From Asterias amurensis (lineage: Eukaryota > Echinodermata > Asteroidea > Forcipulatida > Asteriidae), in contig NC_092659.1 in the NCBI RefSeq assembly GCF_032118995.1, forward strand, positions 16,238,177 through 16,302,176: a stretch of 64,000 nt of DNA. Direction: 5' to 3'. Position numbers and translations under genes: made by a program. Positions 37,001 through 44,718 of the stretch are shown piece by piece. Below the pieces are notes generated by a model. That model had not been told where the DNA came from. It saw only the letters and a list, made by a program, of their open reading frames with translations, and searched no databases. Each line of letters begins with the position of its first letter. The stretch's first letter is position 1.

Positions 37001-37017
37001 AGCCACTCGTCTGCTGA
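13011..37017 (+). CDS. SMC4: Structural maintenance of chromosomes protein 4, condensin ATPase subunit (complete, 24 coding exons)
   Basis: SMC4 pairs with SMC2 in condensin I and II and compacts mitotic chromosomes by ATP-driven loop extrusion (known). Exons: 13011-13071, 15133-15350, 15681-15875, 16866-17045, 18000-18164, 19628-19755, 20905-21045, 22170-22320, 23188-23352, 23949-24127, 24386-24626, 25833-25994, 26778-26818, 27311-27498, 28044-28276, 29079-29202, 29909-30098, 31074-31191, 31666-31735, 33705-33835, 34608-34787, 35356-35588, 35911-36094, 36799-37017. Every junction is GT..AG and in phase; they total 3897 nt, or 1298 aa (human about 1288). Seen: Walker A GPNGSGKS 100-107, Q-loop Gln 218, coiled coil about 260-600, hinge about 603-745, return coiled coil to about 1090, signature LSGGEK 1179-1184, Walker B with D1207 and E1208, D-loop ALD 1212-1214. 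The KS junction between exons 2 and 3 replaces the KR of human. The protein ends in a glutamine-rich tail. No frame damage is seen. Confidence 0.97.
13133..13522. repeat. Fold-back palindrome (TTAA-flanked), intron 1 of SMC4
   Basis: An almost perfect palindrome of about 390 bp. The arms meet at gtcaaaattttgac around 13320-13331, and the ends read ttaaaggaacacgttgcctt and aaggcaacgtgttcctttaa, with TTAA on both sides. It sits inside a family D repeat: caccaaggcattc precedes it and aagggcaccc follows. A near-identical copy in the opposite orientation lies at 42695-43084. Confidence 0.9.
13523..13645. repeat. Family D repeat, right part (interrupted by fold-back element)
   Basis: Continues the repeat whose left part is 13085-13132. 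It contains catttcaaggggcaccaagg and tttgttgcctctgtgaag. The interruption shows that the fold-back element inserted later. Confidence 0.6.
14346..14685. repeat. TTAA-flanked MITE, family C
   Basis: Left end ttaaagccattggacccttt, right end cgaaagtgtataatggctttaa; inverted repeats with TTAA on each side. Related copies lie at 53352-53740 and 58872-59240. It is in SMC4 intron 1. Confidence 0.75.
15681..15875 (+). other. SMC4 coding exon 3: Walker A
   Basis: Encodes residues 94-158. GPNGSGKS binds the ATP phosphates. The downstream segment (NVIDSMLFVFGYRA, then KIRSKKLSVLIH) is the invariant start of the SMC4 head. It is flanked by tccttcag and gtatgc. This exon by itself identifies the family as SMC4 and not another SMC. 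Confidence 0.97.
16033..16402. repeat. TTAA-flanked MITE, family A, fused to a family D end
   Basis: Begins ttaaagacagtggacactat. The right end reads tagtgtccactgcc and runs straight into ttggtctgggcacccttc of a family D repeat. It lies in SMC4 intron 3. Confidence 0.75.
18255..18487. repeat. Dispersed repeat, family E (gaaacgtc type)
   Basis: Contains aatgatttcagacttgtatt, aggtttgaggtagcaccatg and a tail with cagagcatactgatcgaaac. Related copies lie at 18560-18868, 21935-22125 and 59545-59725. The 18560-18868 copy contains a long inverted pair: ggttctaaaaagaaccggtg and its near reverse complement, caccggttcctgtcagaacc. It does not code. Confidence 0.6.
18560..18868. repeat. Dispersed repeat, family E, hairpin copy
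   Basis: A second copy in SMC4 intron 5. The inner arms, about 18684-18720 and 18787-18822, read ccggtggttgacaactc and gagttgtcaaccaccgg and are exact reverse complements. Confidence 0.65.
19195..19535 (-). repeat. tRNA-derived SINE (minus orientation)
   Basis: Read on the minus strand, the head is gtcgtggccgagcggttaag, matching an A-box tRNA start of Leu/Ser type, followed by a B-box region and a tail containing ctgggagctgagatgg. Related copies: 22590-22800, 26020-26280, 27525-27800, 28825-28915, 31817-32182 and a split copy at 36160-36660. It lies in SMC4 intron 5. Confidence 0.7.
19831..19925. repeat. MITE family A, truncated
   Basis: Only the left end survives: ttaaaggcagtggacactat through catataaataactaacctgtg-like sequence. 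After 19925 the similarity stops. Confidence 0.7.
20159..20350. repeat. Near-perfect hairpin MITE, SMC4 intron 6
   Basis: The ends are ggccaagtcacacaggc and gcctgtgtgacttggcc. The inner arms ataaaaatgcacgccctcga and tcgagggcgtgcatttttat are exact reverse complements around a loop at about 20235-20265. There is no reading frame of interest. A decayed relative is at 35700-35860 in intron 22. Confidence 0.85.
20585..20735. repeat. Dispersed repeat, family D
   Basis: Contains ggtcattgccttggtgccct and tgttgccctttaccaagg; reverse orientation to the copy at 1862. It is in SMC4 intron 6. Confidence 0.55.
21148..21533. repeat. TTAA-flanked MITE, family A
   Basis: Full-length copy in SMC4 intron 7, with ends ttaaaggcagtggacactat and tagtggccactgcctttaag. 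Confidence 0.85.
22590..22800 (-). repeat. tRNA-derived SINE (minus orientation)
   Basis: Minus-strand head gtcatggccgagcggttaag with the B-box-like complement gggatccgaaccc. It lies in SMC4 intron 8 and is linked to an upstream block (22395-22560) that also occurs at 18955-19160. Confidence 0.6.
25206..25374. repeat. Hairpin MITE, SMC4 intron 11
   Basis: Ends taatagaccgatccatta and taatggatcggtgtatt. The inner arms gaccaatcacagccgcgaaa and ttcgcagttgtgattggtc pair with few mismatches, around gatcaccatt/aatggtgatc. Confidence 0.7.
25632..25752. repeat. Fragment of fold-back element
   Basis: Matches the right arm of the element at 13133-13522 and ends ggcaacgtgttcctttaa. The left arm is missing. 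Confidence 0.75.
25833..27498 (+). other. SMC4 coding exons 12-14: hinge domain
   Basis: Three exons (25833-25994, 26778-26818, 27311-27498) encode residues 609-738. With the end of exon 11 (GKIPGVHGRL) and the start of exon 15, they form the SMC hinge that dimerises with SMC2. Exon 12 starts GDLGAIDEKYDVAIS, the most conserved hinge strand. The glycine-rich TMSGGG turn closes the domain in exon 15. Exon 13 is a 41-nt micro-exon. Confidence 0.93.
26020..26280 (+). repeat. tRNA-derived SINE, plus orientation
   Basis: Head tcgagccgttaagagcactg, B-box-like gtgggttggaatcccc, then a tail ending ccttataaggtgctacataa. It lies in SMC4 intron 12. A sister copy is at 27525-27800 in intron 14. Confidence 0.6.
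27525..27800 (+). repeat. tRNA-derived SINE, plus orientation
   Basis: Same family as 26020-26280, with gtgtgtttgaatcctgatcg as the B-box region. It lies in SMC4 intron 14. Confidence 0.55.
29383..29460. repeat. Fragment of fold-back element abutting a MITE
   Basis: Right-arm fragment ending caaggcaacgtgttcctttaa. Its terminal TTAA is at the same time the left TTAA of the family A copy that follows. Confidence 0.75.
29457..29842. repeat. TTAA-flanked MITE, family A
   Basis: Full-length copy in SMC4 intron 16; ends ttaaagccagtggacactat and agtgtccactgtctttaag. Confidence 0.85.
30373..30660 (+). repeat. tRNA-like SINE
   Basis: tRNA-like head tggcatggttggcttgtgcg ... aaagcgcctgcctctcacca with B box ggtttgattccc, then a tail with gggttttccagaccatccgg. 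The same head type, with B box ggttcgaaacc, occurs at 59403-59520. It lies in SMC4 intron 17 and is too diverged to be a working tRNA. Confidence 0.55.
31817..32182 (-). repeat. tRNA-derived SINE (minus orientation), full length
   Basis: Minus-strand head gtcgtggccgagtggataag and B box gggttcgaatcccggtcg (complement visible at about 32095-32115), with an AAT-type microsatellite tail at about 31817-31835. It lies in SMC4 intron 19. Confidence 0.75.
32290..32465. repeat. Dispersed repeat, family D
   Basis: Contains ggtcattgcctttgaaatac, tgccttggtgcccttgccct and a right end reading acacaggcctgc. It lies in SMC4 intron 19. Confidence 0.6.
32546..33523. mobile_element. 978-bp TIR transposon (non-autonomous), SMC4 intron 19
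   Basis: Perfect 18-bp terminal inverted repeats: caggcctcaaatttcccg (32546-32563) and cgggaaatttgaggcctg (33506-33523). The 6-bp direct repeat TTGTAT (32540-32545 and 33524-33529) flanks it as a target-site duplication. The adjacent tandem copy (ttccttgtattgaatg, about 33664-33679) shows the uninterrupted site. The interior has no transposase-like frame. Parts near both ends resemble family D repeats (gccttggtgccctttcaaaa). The superfamily is not assigned. Confidence 0.9.
33557..33635 (+). pseudogene. Decayed partial duplicate of SMC4 exon 20
   Basis: A copy of the acceptor and the first 60-odd bases of coding exon 20 (real exon 33705-33835) lies about 144 bp upstream. It keeps ttgacag|tggagttat and caggtggaggtcaaac. 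It has base changes, one of which makes an in-frame TAG at 33584-33586. After gtcaaac it diverges into intron-like sequence that recurs at about 32496-32545. If it were spliced in, it would truncate SMC4; it is therefore a relic or, less likely, a poison exon. Confidence 0.85.
33848..34318. repeat. TIR element, SMC4 intron 20
   Basis: Left end gctcgatttcacaaagactt followed by aggactagtcttacgag; right end ataagactagtcttaactca followed by tcgtgaaatccacccc. These are imperfect inverted repeats. A 9-11 base G run lies at about 34088-34098. The ends resemble those at 4803 and 36207 (atttcacgaaa type). Confidence 0.6.
35911..36094 (+). other. SMC4 coding exon 23: ABC signature, Walker B, D-loop
   Basis: Encodes residues 1165-1226. 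LSGGEK is the C-motif that contacts ATP across the dimer. LYVMDEID is Walker B, with catalytic E1208; ALDF is the D-loop. All catalytic residues expected of an active SMC head are present. Confidence 0.97.
36207..36367. repeat. 161-bp MITE nested in a SINE
   Basis: TIRs cgatttcacgaaactct and agagtttggtgaaatcg (one mismatch), with inner arms ggattaatcctaac and attaatcctaagttag. It splits a minus-strand tRNA-derived SINE: ttaatacctct lies before it and gtcacttggtc after it, matching the continuous cctggtcactggg of other copies. It lies in SMC4 intron 23. Confidence 0.8.
36376..36660 (-). repeat. tRNA-derived SINE (minus orientation), split copy
   Basis: The head-proximal half of the SINE interrupted at 36207-36367. 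The tRNA-like head complement is at about 36550-36650 (gtcacgaccggaactcaaac). Confidence 0.65.
36799..37017 (+). other. SMC4 last coding exon with Gln-rich tail
   Basis: Encodes residues 1227-1298. The first 45 residues (AQFIVISLRNNMFELADRLVGIYKT) finish the ATPase head. The last about 25 residues are mostly glutamine, with proline and leucine, coded by CAG and CAA triplets. As far as I recall, vertebrate SMC4 ends in a short non-glutamine tail at this place. The frame ends at TGA, 37015-37017. Confidence 0.95.
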
Positions 37018-38366
37018 GACATTTCAAGCTAAGGTGGGCACGTTCCTTTTATTATACTGGTCCCCCTGTCCTTATTCACGAGGATAAAAACAGGTATTGC
37101 AGGCGTGGAAATACACAGAGGCCATGATCTCTGTTGCCCTTGTCTTGGCCTTGGTGCCCCTTCAAAATGTTCTCATAGATTTTAAGATTTCCCAATGGAA
37201 GTGCCCCTTCCAAAATGGAAATGGCCTTGCCCTCTAAAAAAAAAAAATGAATTTCCAGGCCTGGTATTGGCTTTATCTGTATAAACATGTACAGGTGTAT
37301 GTCAGATTCAACTGCGAATCTCCAGGACCCTGAAGGCCATTTGAAGTGAATGGGAGGTCAAAGGTGATTATGGATGTACCTTGTAGGCTAAAAGGCATAT
37401 CGCTGGTGAACTAACACGCCTCGAAGTGTGACGTCAGATGTTCAGACTTCGTTTGGTATTGATTCGTTTCTTCGAATGGCCACAAGGTGGCAGCAGACAA
37501 GGTTTTAAAGCAGTGCATCAACAATTTTTTAACGCAGAGGAAATCTTGACCTTGTGTTATGCTGCCCTTCCAATTCAATTTGGATTTGTTTCACCACAGT
37601 TCATAAGGTTACACAAAAAGTTTTCTGTCCTGGTGTGTACCTACAAACGACAAGACAACACAAATCCGACGGCATGATTTATTTTTAAGAAAAATCCATG
37701 ACGGGTATTTGGGTAAAAGGGTTGTGTGAAGATATTTTATATAAGGAAAAAGAGAAAGTCCTTATAAATATGGAGATCGCTTTTTAACAGACTAAGATTT
37801 TTGTAAATACATTTAGATATTATGACTTTAATATTATGTTATGATTTGGTTTTACCCATACATTGATGTGTGTAAAGCACTGTATACTCAGTATCTTCCT
37901 GAGTCCAATGTTTAAAAAAGATCTACATCACTCAGCCGGGATTCAAACTCATGTTTGCCATGCAAGAGTGGAGGACTTGCCACTCGACCACCCAGTTAGC
38001 CTAGTGGCTAGAGGCAGTTTAAATCCTATATTTTAGCAGCGATTCAATAGATGTAAATTTCGCATCGAGGTTAAAGAGTATTTGTTTTGAGTTTTTCCTT
38101 AAACCGCTGTCTAGAAGCACTGTAAATGCAGTACTTTTTGGATTCCTGTTAAAAAAAAATGTACATAATTGTCTTCCATTTCTCAAGCATGTAGATTTAA
38201 AATTATGACATGGCCTACTAGTAAGATTAGTACTCGGCATTTTAAGGTTGTTGCAAAATGCGGACATACTTGTATCCATGTAGGTGTTGTAGGTGATCCA
38301 AAATCAACCAATGAATGACCGGTGAGTTTGTGCTGGCCAAACTAAATGGGCCCAAACTAAGTGGGC
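37018..38366 (+). other. SMC4 3' UTR and flank
   Basis: Non-coding. It contains a family D repeat at about 37095-37265 and a tRNA-like minus-strand unit at about 37918-38016 (tcactcagccgggattcaaa). The end of the SMC4 transcript is not certain; clear AATAAA hexamers on the plus strand lie much further on, at 39282 and 39308. Confidence 0.45.
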
Positions 38367-38693
38367 TAAGCTTGGGCGATACCACGATATTATCGAATAT
38401 CGCGATACTAATTTGGAAACGATTTTGATATCGGATCGATTTGGTTTTAATTGCAATATCGGGATGTATTTCCTAGCTGAGACATCTTGCACCCCATAGG
38501 TTTGGAGTAAAACCAGAAGAATAGGTCATTAGAACACATCTCTTATGCTATGACTGTCTCTTCTACAACTTTCACTGGGAGTTTGAAGAAAATTTGAGTT
38601 TGTCAAATTTAATTAATCGCGATTATATCGAATATCGCGATATATTGTCGTTGATATATCGTGAATAAAATAAATCGGTATCGCCCAAGCTTA
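38367..38693. mobile_element. 327-bp hAT-like MITE
   Basis: Perfect 17-bp TIRs, taagcttgggcgatacc (38367-38383) and ggtatcgcccaagctta (38677-38693), flanked by the exact 8-bp duplication AAGTGGGC (38359-38366 and 38694-38701). An 8-bp duplication is the hallmark of the hAT superfamily. The interior is rich in atatcgcgata palindromes. A related left end (taagcctggacgatatgacg) starts at about 39607. Confidence 0.9.
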
Positions 38694-38701
38694 AAGTGGG
38701 C

Positions 38702-39975
38702 CCCATTGCCTGAATGGACATGTAAGATCCACTCGGAAAACAAAATGAACAGATCAGCAACACAAGATGACAACAACTTTAAAAATTCAACTTGAAAAAA
38801 CATCATTATTAATACAATTAACTGCAGACCAATATATAACAGTATAAGGTTGTTTTACTTAAAAAGATTAAGAAAACAACTTGTCAAAAAAACTCCCTCT
38901 TTGGACCGTGGGTGTTTTATTACCAGCATTGGTAAGGAGCAAATGGCCAGTGTTAAAAGGTTGAGTTGTTATGAGCTATTAATGAATCATGATCTTACAA
39001 ATTAAGTTGTCCATGGAAGTTTTCTCTGTAAATATCTGTAAATAATTGGCTTTAAAAGTGTAGATCAAACCACAATTTAACCCAGCTGTTAGAATTATGC
39101 ATTTACAGCAATCGGTTAAAGTGATTCTATGCACGGTAAGCACAGAATTCCACGCTAAGCAGTGAAGATGCTGTAAGCAAGTTTTGCTGTGGAAGAATAC
39201 TGGGCCTATATATATACTTATTTTCAATTTTGAGTGAGTTTCTTTTCACGTTGTATAGGTTGACTGTTAAGAGACATTGTAAATAAATGCTATACTTGGT
39301 AGACAGTAATAAATAACTGATCCCTTTTGGTGTAGAAGATGCTTCATGTTGTGCATTTAATTACATTCTTCACGCGCCTTGAGTACCTTGTTTGGTAGAT
39401 ATACGTGTGCGCTTTATAAGACTTTGCTATTACTACAAAGTGTAAATTGAAGGGAAAGCTGTTTTAAGGGTATTACAGGGCTCGAATTTGACACTGGACC
39501 GCAGGCACAAAGCCAGTGAATTTAGCATCGGGCCAATAAACTCGGGACCGGACAAGTCCAGCGGTCTTGTGTTTTGACTTTTAGTAAGGTAAATAATTCT
39601 GCTGACTAAGCCTGGACGATATGACGATGATCGTCCTGATACGATATTGTAATCAATATCGCCAATATCGATGTTGGTTTTGAATTAATCAAAATATCGT
39701 CTGAAAACGGAAAAAAAATTCATAGACGATATCTTTCAAACTATTGAATATTTTCCCAAGGATTTCCTACAATCTCACAGGTAAATAAGATTTATCTAGG
39801 CTGTTGCCATCAATTTTTGAACATTTACGTCCTCAAATTAAAATTGTGGCTCAACGCATATATACCTTGTGTACGTCCTCATATCTAGCCATGGTGGTCT
39901 CTCTTTGCAGCGCTGAAGCAGGCAATGTGGGTTTTGGTTTTTTTTTATTTTGCTAATTCAAACAGTTCAATTGTT
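38702..39975. other. intergenic, no gene seen
   Basis: AT-rich DNA with AATAAA at 39282-39287 and 39308-39313, possible distal SMC4 polyadenylation signals. The truncated relative of the hAT-like MITE starts at about 39607. No protein-coding block is recognisable. Confidence 0.45.
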
Positions 39976-39998
39976 AAAGGCAGTGGACACTATTGGTA
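39976..39998. repeat. MITE family A, terminal fragment
   Basis: ttaaaggcagtggacactat stands alone, followed by a short repeat of its left flank (cagttcaattgttaaa on both sides). It may be the footprint of an excised or deleted copy. Confidence 0.65.
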
Positions 39999-40105
39999 CA
40001 GTTCAATTGTTAAACTGTCTAGGCATTTTGCCTTCTCATATAAGTTCTGGTCTCGTACACAACACTCTGGTCCAGTAAATATTATAGACTACAAGCCATG
40101 CGGTC

Positions 40106-40157
40106 TTACAAGATTCCCCCCCCCCCCCAAAAAAAAAAAAAAAAAAAAAAAAAAAAC
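40106..40157. repeat. C-run plus A-run
   Basis: About 10 C followed by about 30 A; a low-complexity tract. Confidence 0.8.
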
Positions 40158-40579
40158 AGTTACAGACATTGTTCATATTTTGTGTGATCAACCATTATAC
40201 ATGAAAAAACAATCCTGTGAAAATTTGGGCATAATCCATTGCACAAGTCAGGAGGAAAATTGTTAAAAATCAGAAAGTTCTTCTCCCTTTTTTTTTAGTG
40301 TCCCCTCTCCCAAACACACCCCCAAAGTTGTGCATTGATCACAATTTTAAGTGGAGTGCACTTTTAGACAATTGAAAATAAAAAATAAGACCCAACAGAC
40401 ACTGATGACTGTAAGTGTACTGTTAGATAAGATGGAAATGTATTGTTGTCGGCGCCGCTATCTATTTCAGATTTGGATATTTGGATACAATGCAAAGGAA
40501 GATAGTGTTGCGAAAGCAAGACATACATGTACAGTTTGTTTTTCGTTATGAGGTCCGATTGGAATTGGTGGCTGTTGCT

Positions 40580-40958
40580 TAAAGGCACTGGACGCCTTTA
40601 GTAATTGTCAAGACCACTCTTCTCACTTGATGTATCCCAACCTATGCATAAAAATAACAAAGTTTGTGAAAAATTTGACTCGATTGGTCATTGAAGTTGC
40701 AAGAGAATAATGAGCAGAAAAACAACCCTTATTGCACAGATTTGCGTGCTTTCAGATGCCTAATAAAGGCGTCAGGCCTGAAGTCTTATACAGTTCGAGT
40801 TGGAAACTACCATTCTCTCAAAAATTCTGTTACTTCAGAGAGGGAGCCGTTTCTCACAATATTTTATACTACCAACAGCTCTCCATTGCTTGTTACCAAG
40901 TAAGTTGTTATGCTAACAATTATTTTGAGTAATAACCAATAGTTTCCAGTGCCTTTAA
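40580..40958. repeat. TTAA-flanked MITE, family A
   Basis: Ends ttaaaggcactggacgcctt and tagtttccagtgcctttaac, with the usual interior tcagagagggagccgtttct. Confidence 0.8.
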
Positions 40959-41239
40959 CGTATTACCGAGGCTGTCTTATACTCAAAGTTAAAAACATCT
41001 GATTTGTGTTGTGGCCGCCAGTTCACACATGTCCGACACCTGATCATGTTTTTAATGCAGATTTCTTTACCTACATATCCTGTTATTGTAATCCTCTGAT
41101 GACCTTTGACTCTGGTTAAAAAAATAACGAGGGTGTTGACTTATTCATAAGTATATGCAGCCATTGTTTCCAACCTTGACCAGTAGGGAATCATTATGAA
41201 ACATGTTTTTCCTCATCGAGAAAAACAAGGGGCTAACCC

Positions 41240-41645
41240 ACTGGAAAATCACTCGGGTGGGACTTGTACCCATGGCCTTTGCCTTGCTGTATCAGCAGTG
41301 TTGTGCCAGACCAATGAGGTAGCCTGGTCGCTAGAGGCAACCAAATATCACTCAGGTGGGATTCAAACTGGTACATGTATTGTTAACGCTAGAGTGGATG
41401 TCAAACCACTTGACCACCTAGCTAGCCTGTGAATGGAGGCAGTTCAAACATAACTCAAGTGGGATTCGAACCCATGACCTCTGCTATGCTAGTCTAGACC
41501 AGATATCCTACCACTAGACCATCAAGCTAGCCTGGTGAAAAGACGCATTATGAATATCACTTAGCTGGGATTCGAGCCATGACCTTTGCCAGGCTTGTCT
41601 AGAGCAGAATTTACCACTAAGACACCTAGCTACATGTAACCCGAT
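41240..41645 (-). repeat. Tandem array of about four tRNA-like units
   Basis: On the minus strand, units of about 100 bp each resemble a tRNA. For the third unit (41455-41535), the A-box region reads tagcttgatggtctagtggt and the B box reads gggttcgaatcccactt. Neighbouring units have ggtttgaatccca-like or ggctcgaatccca B boxes. Single relatives lie at 37918-38016 and 57826-57912. The units are too diverged from each other to be an intact tRNA cluster. Confidence 0.65.
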
Positions 41646-42313
41646 GGGCAAATCCATTCAAAACCACGACCTTCGCTTTTGTAATTATTACATGTAGAAC
41701 ATATGTCTTGCTACTATACAACAGGGGTAGCCTAGCGGCTCTGAGTCAGTTCTCAGTTGTTTCAACTAGCATTTAGCCAGCGGACCACTGTTAAGGGAGG
41801 ACATTGCCTTTATGTCATGGAAACCCCTCACAGTTTATTATGCAATATCAATGTTGCTGGCCTTGTTTACTGCTTTAAAATCAGGAAACATGACACTATT
41901 TTTGACTCTTGGTGGACCGTTAGCAGAAAAACAGGATGTACTTTATCCTGAAGTACAGAGTCATGTAAACTTTTGATTTGGATTTGTTGAGCTGTCAAAC
42001 ACCACAGCCTTGAAACCTTTTTGTCTTTTGTTTTCGGCCATCGGACAGTTCACGCACAATACATGTAAACTCTGTGAGGGTATTCAAAGTTCAAGCACAG
42101 ATACAATTGTATTTTTATCCACAGCAGACTGTAGGCCTACTCATCAAGGTACAGACTTTGAAACCATTTAGTGGGCAAATATTTGCGGGAAGTGTGTCTT
42201 TCGTAATGATACGAGCATGGAATTTGGCACACAGTCAGTATGATATATGAAAAAGATATTTGCCTAAAGGGTCATTGCAGATTTGTCCTTTGAAAAGAAA
42301 TAAAAGGATATTT

Positions 42314-42698
42314 TAAAGGCAGTGGCCACTATTGGTAATTACTCAAAACAATTATCATCATAAAACCTTTCTTGATTACAAGTAATGGGGAGAGGTTGAT
42401 GGTGTTAAAACATTGTGAGAAACGGCTCCCTCTGAAGTGACGTAGTTTTGGCGAAAGAAGTAATTTACGACTAATTTGATTTCGAGACCTCAAGTTTAGA
42501 ATTTGAGGTCTCGAAATCAAGCATCAGAAAGCACACAACTTCGTGTGACTAGGGTGTTTTTTCTGTCTTAACTATCTCGCAACTTCGATGACCGATTGAG
42601 CTCAAATTTTCACAGGTTTGTTATTTTATGCATATGTTGAGACACACCAAGGTGAAGACTAGTCTTTGACAATTACCAATAGTGTCCACTGCCTTTAA
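42314..42698. repeat. TTAA-flanked MITE, family A
   Basis: Full length, with ends ttaaaggcagtggccactat and tagtgtccactgcctttaa. Its right TTAA is shared with the fold-back element that follows. Confidence 0.85.
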
Positions 42699-43084
42699 AG
42701 GAACACGTTGCCTTGGATCGGACGAGTTGGTCAAAACAAAAGCGATTGTAACCGTTTTTCATAAAATGCATATGGTTGGAAAGATGTTTCAAAAGTAGAA
42801 TACAATGATCCACACAAGTTTGCCTCCAAATTGCGTGGTTTTCCTTCAACTGTGCGAACTAACATGGTCGGCCATTTATGGGAGTCAAAATTTTGACCCC
42901 CATAAATGGCCGACGTGTTAGTCGACGAGGTAAAAGGAAAACCACCCAATTTCGAGGCATTTTTGTGTGGATCATTGTATTCTACTTTTACAACATCTTT
43001 CTACCCATATTCATTTTATAAAAAACGGTTTCAAACGCTTTTCAAAGACCAACTCGACCGATCCAAGGCAACGTGTTCCTTTAA
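42695..43084. repeat. Fold-back palindrome, second copy
   Basis: Ends ttaaaggaacacgttgcctt and aaggcaacgtgttcctttaa. The centre gtcaaaattttgac lies at about 42883-42896. The two arms carry the same distinguishing differences as the 13133-13522 copy but swapped, so the copies are in opposite orientation. Confidence 0.9.
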
Positions 43085-43687
43085 ACAATCAGTACATAAA
43101 CAAATCCAAATGGCTGCCATCGCTTTTTATTTTTAAGGACAGATCTGTAATTCCCTTCAATAGAAACATTCAACAGGCTCCTTGTTTTTATTTTCATGAT
43201 TTTTATAATTTTCATAAAAACTGATCGGCCAGTTTTATTTTGTTCTTCTCTTGAAATCTTACATGTACATGTAAACACCTCGAACACCTTGATCAAAGAA
43301 AATTCTTTCAACAACAAATTCCAAGTGTTTTTATTTTACCTCGTTTAATGTTATACACCATTACAATCATACTGAGTGAAATTACAGTGCAAGCAAACGT
43401 TAATCTCCAATAATCACAATTAATAACCATTACCTTAAAATTAAAATTGTTGATTTAATAATTTGCTTTTATTAGTTCCAGGTTCATTCAATCCTACGTT
43501 TATTCGTGGTACAATAAATGTAAACTTCAAGTCAATTTTTTACAATACGTATACGAAAACATTCTTAGTAGCTAAGGCAAAGAAACGCAACAGATTTTTT
43601 TCCTGGCATATAATTTATAACGCTGTATAACGGGCCTATGTACAGGTACCATTTGCGACGGGTTTCCTGTACATTTTTGCTTAGCCT

Positions 43688-44006
43688 AGAGGCACCGGAC
43701 ACTTTTGGTAACGACTCAAAACAATCATTAGCTTAAAAACTTACTTGGTTGCAAGTAATGGAGAGCTGTTGACATTATAGAACATTGTGAGAATTGAAAT
43801 AGTTTTTGAGAAAGAGGTAATTTCTCACTAAATCAAATAGTTGAGACATCTGAAAGCACACAAATTTGTACAACAAGGGTGTTTTTTGTTCCATTATTTT
43901 CTTCCATCTTTCACCAAATGGGTTAAAAAGAAATTCACAGATTTGTTTGGATACACGTGAGAATACTGGTTTTGACAAAAATACCAAACGTGTCCAGTTC
44001 CTTACA
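43688..44006. repeat. MITE family A, diverged copy
   Basis: Begins gaggcaccggacacttttgg and ends caaacgtgtccagttcctta. A second, truncated copy starts almost at once (44010-44335). Confidence 0.65.
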
Positions 44007-44009
44007 GAC

Positions 44010-44335
44010 AATGAACACTATTGGTAATTAAATTGTCTAAGACCAATCTTATCACTTGGTGTATCTAAATATATGCATAACCTAACAAACCTGTGAAAAA
44101 TTAGCTCATTTGGTCGTCGAAGTTGCGAGAGAATAGTGGAAGAAGAAAACATACCCTTGTTGTGTGCTTTCAGATACTTGAATTCAAAATCAAATTCTGA
44201 GGTCTCAAAATCAAAGTCAAATATTTTAGTGAGAAATTACTTCTTTCGCAAAAACTACGTTACTTCAGAGTGAGCTGTTTCTCACAATGTTTTATACTAT
44301 CAACAACTCTCCTTTACTCGTTACCAAGTCAGGTG
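44010..44335. repeat. MITE family A, truncated copy
   Basis: Starts cagacaatgaacactattgg and stops after caactctcctttactcgtta, lacking the right end. Confidence 0.6.
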
Positions 44336-44437
44336 TTTTTCAACAAGAAAGCAACATTCCACAGATGACATCAAAGTATTGTCGTTTCGACCGCATGTCA
44401 CTAATGGCAGAAGTGTAACTAGGTTTTCAAAACCTTA

Positions 44438-44718
44438 AAGGGAAGGTACACGTTTGGTAATTACTCAAAACAAATATTAACTTAAAAACTGACTTGGTAA
44501 CGAGCATTGGGGAGCTGTTGGTAGTATAAAACATTGTGGGAAACGACTCCCTCTGAAGTAACGTATTTTTTGAGAAAGAGGTAGTTTGTCACTAAAATAA
44601 TAAGTCTTTTATTCCTATCTGAAAGCATACAAATTCGTCCAACAATGGTGCTTTTTCTTTCATCATTTTCTCGCAACTCCGATGACCAATTGAGCTCAAA
44701 CGTGTACCTTCCCTTTAA
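44438..44718. repeat. TTAA-flanked MITE, family B
   Basis: Left end ttaaagggaaggtacacgtt, right end aacgtgtaccttccctttaa. The interior is alignable with family A but the ends differ. The other copy is at 56047-56412. Confidence 0.8.
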
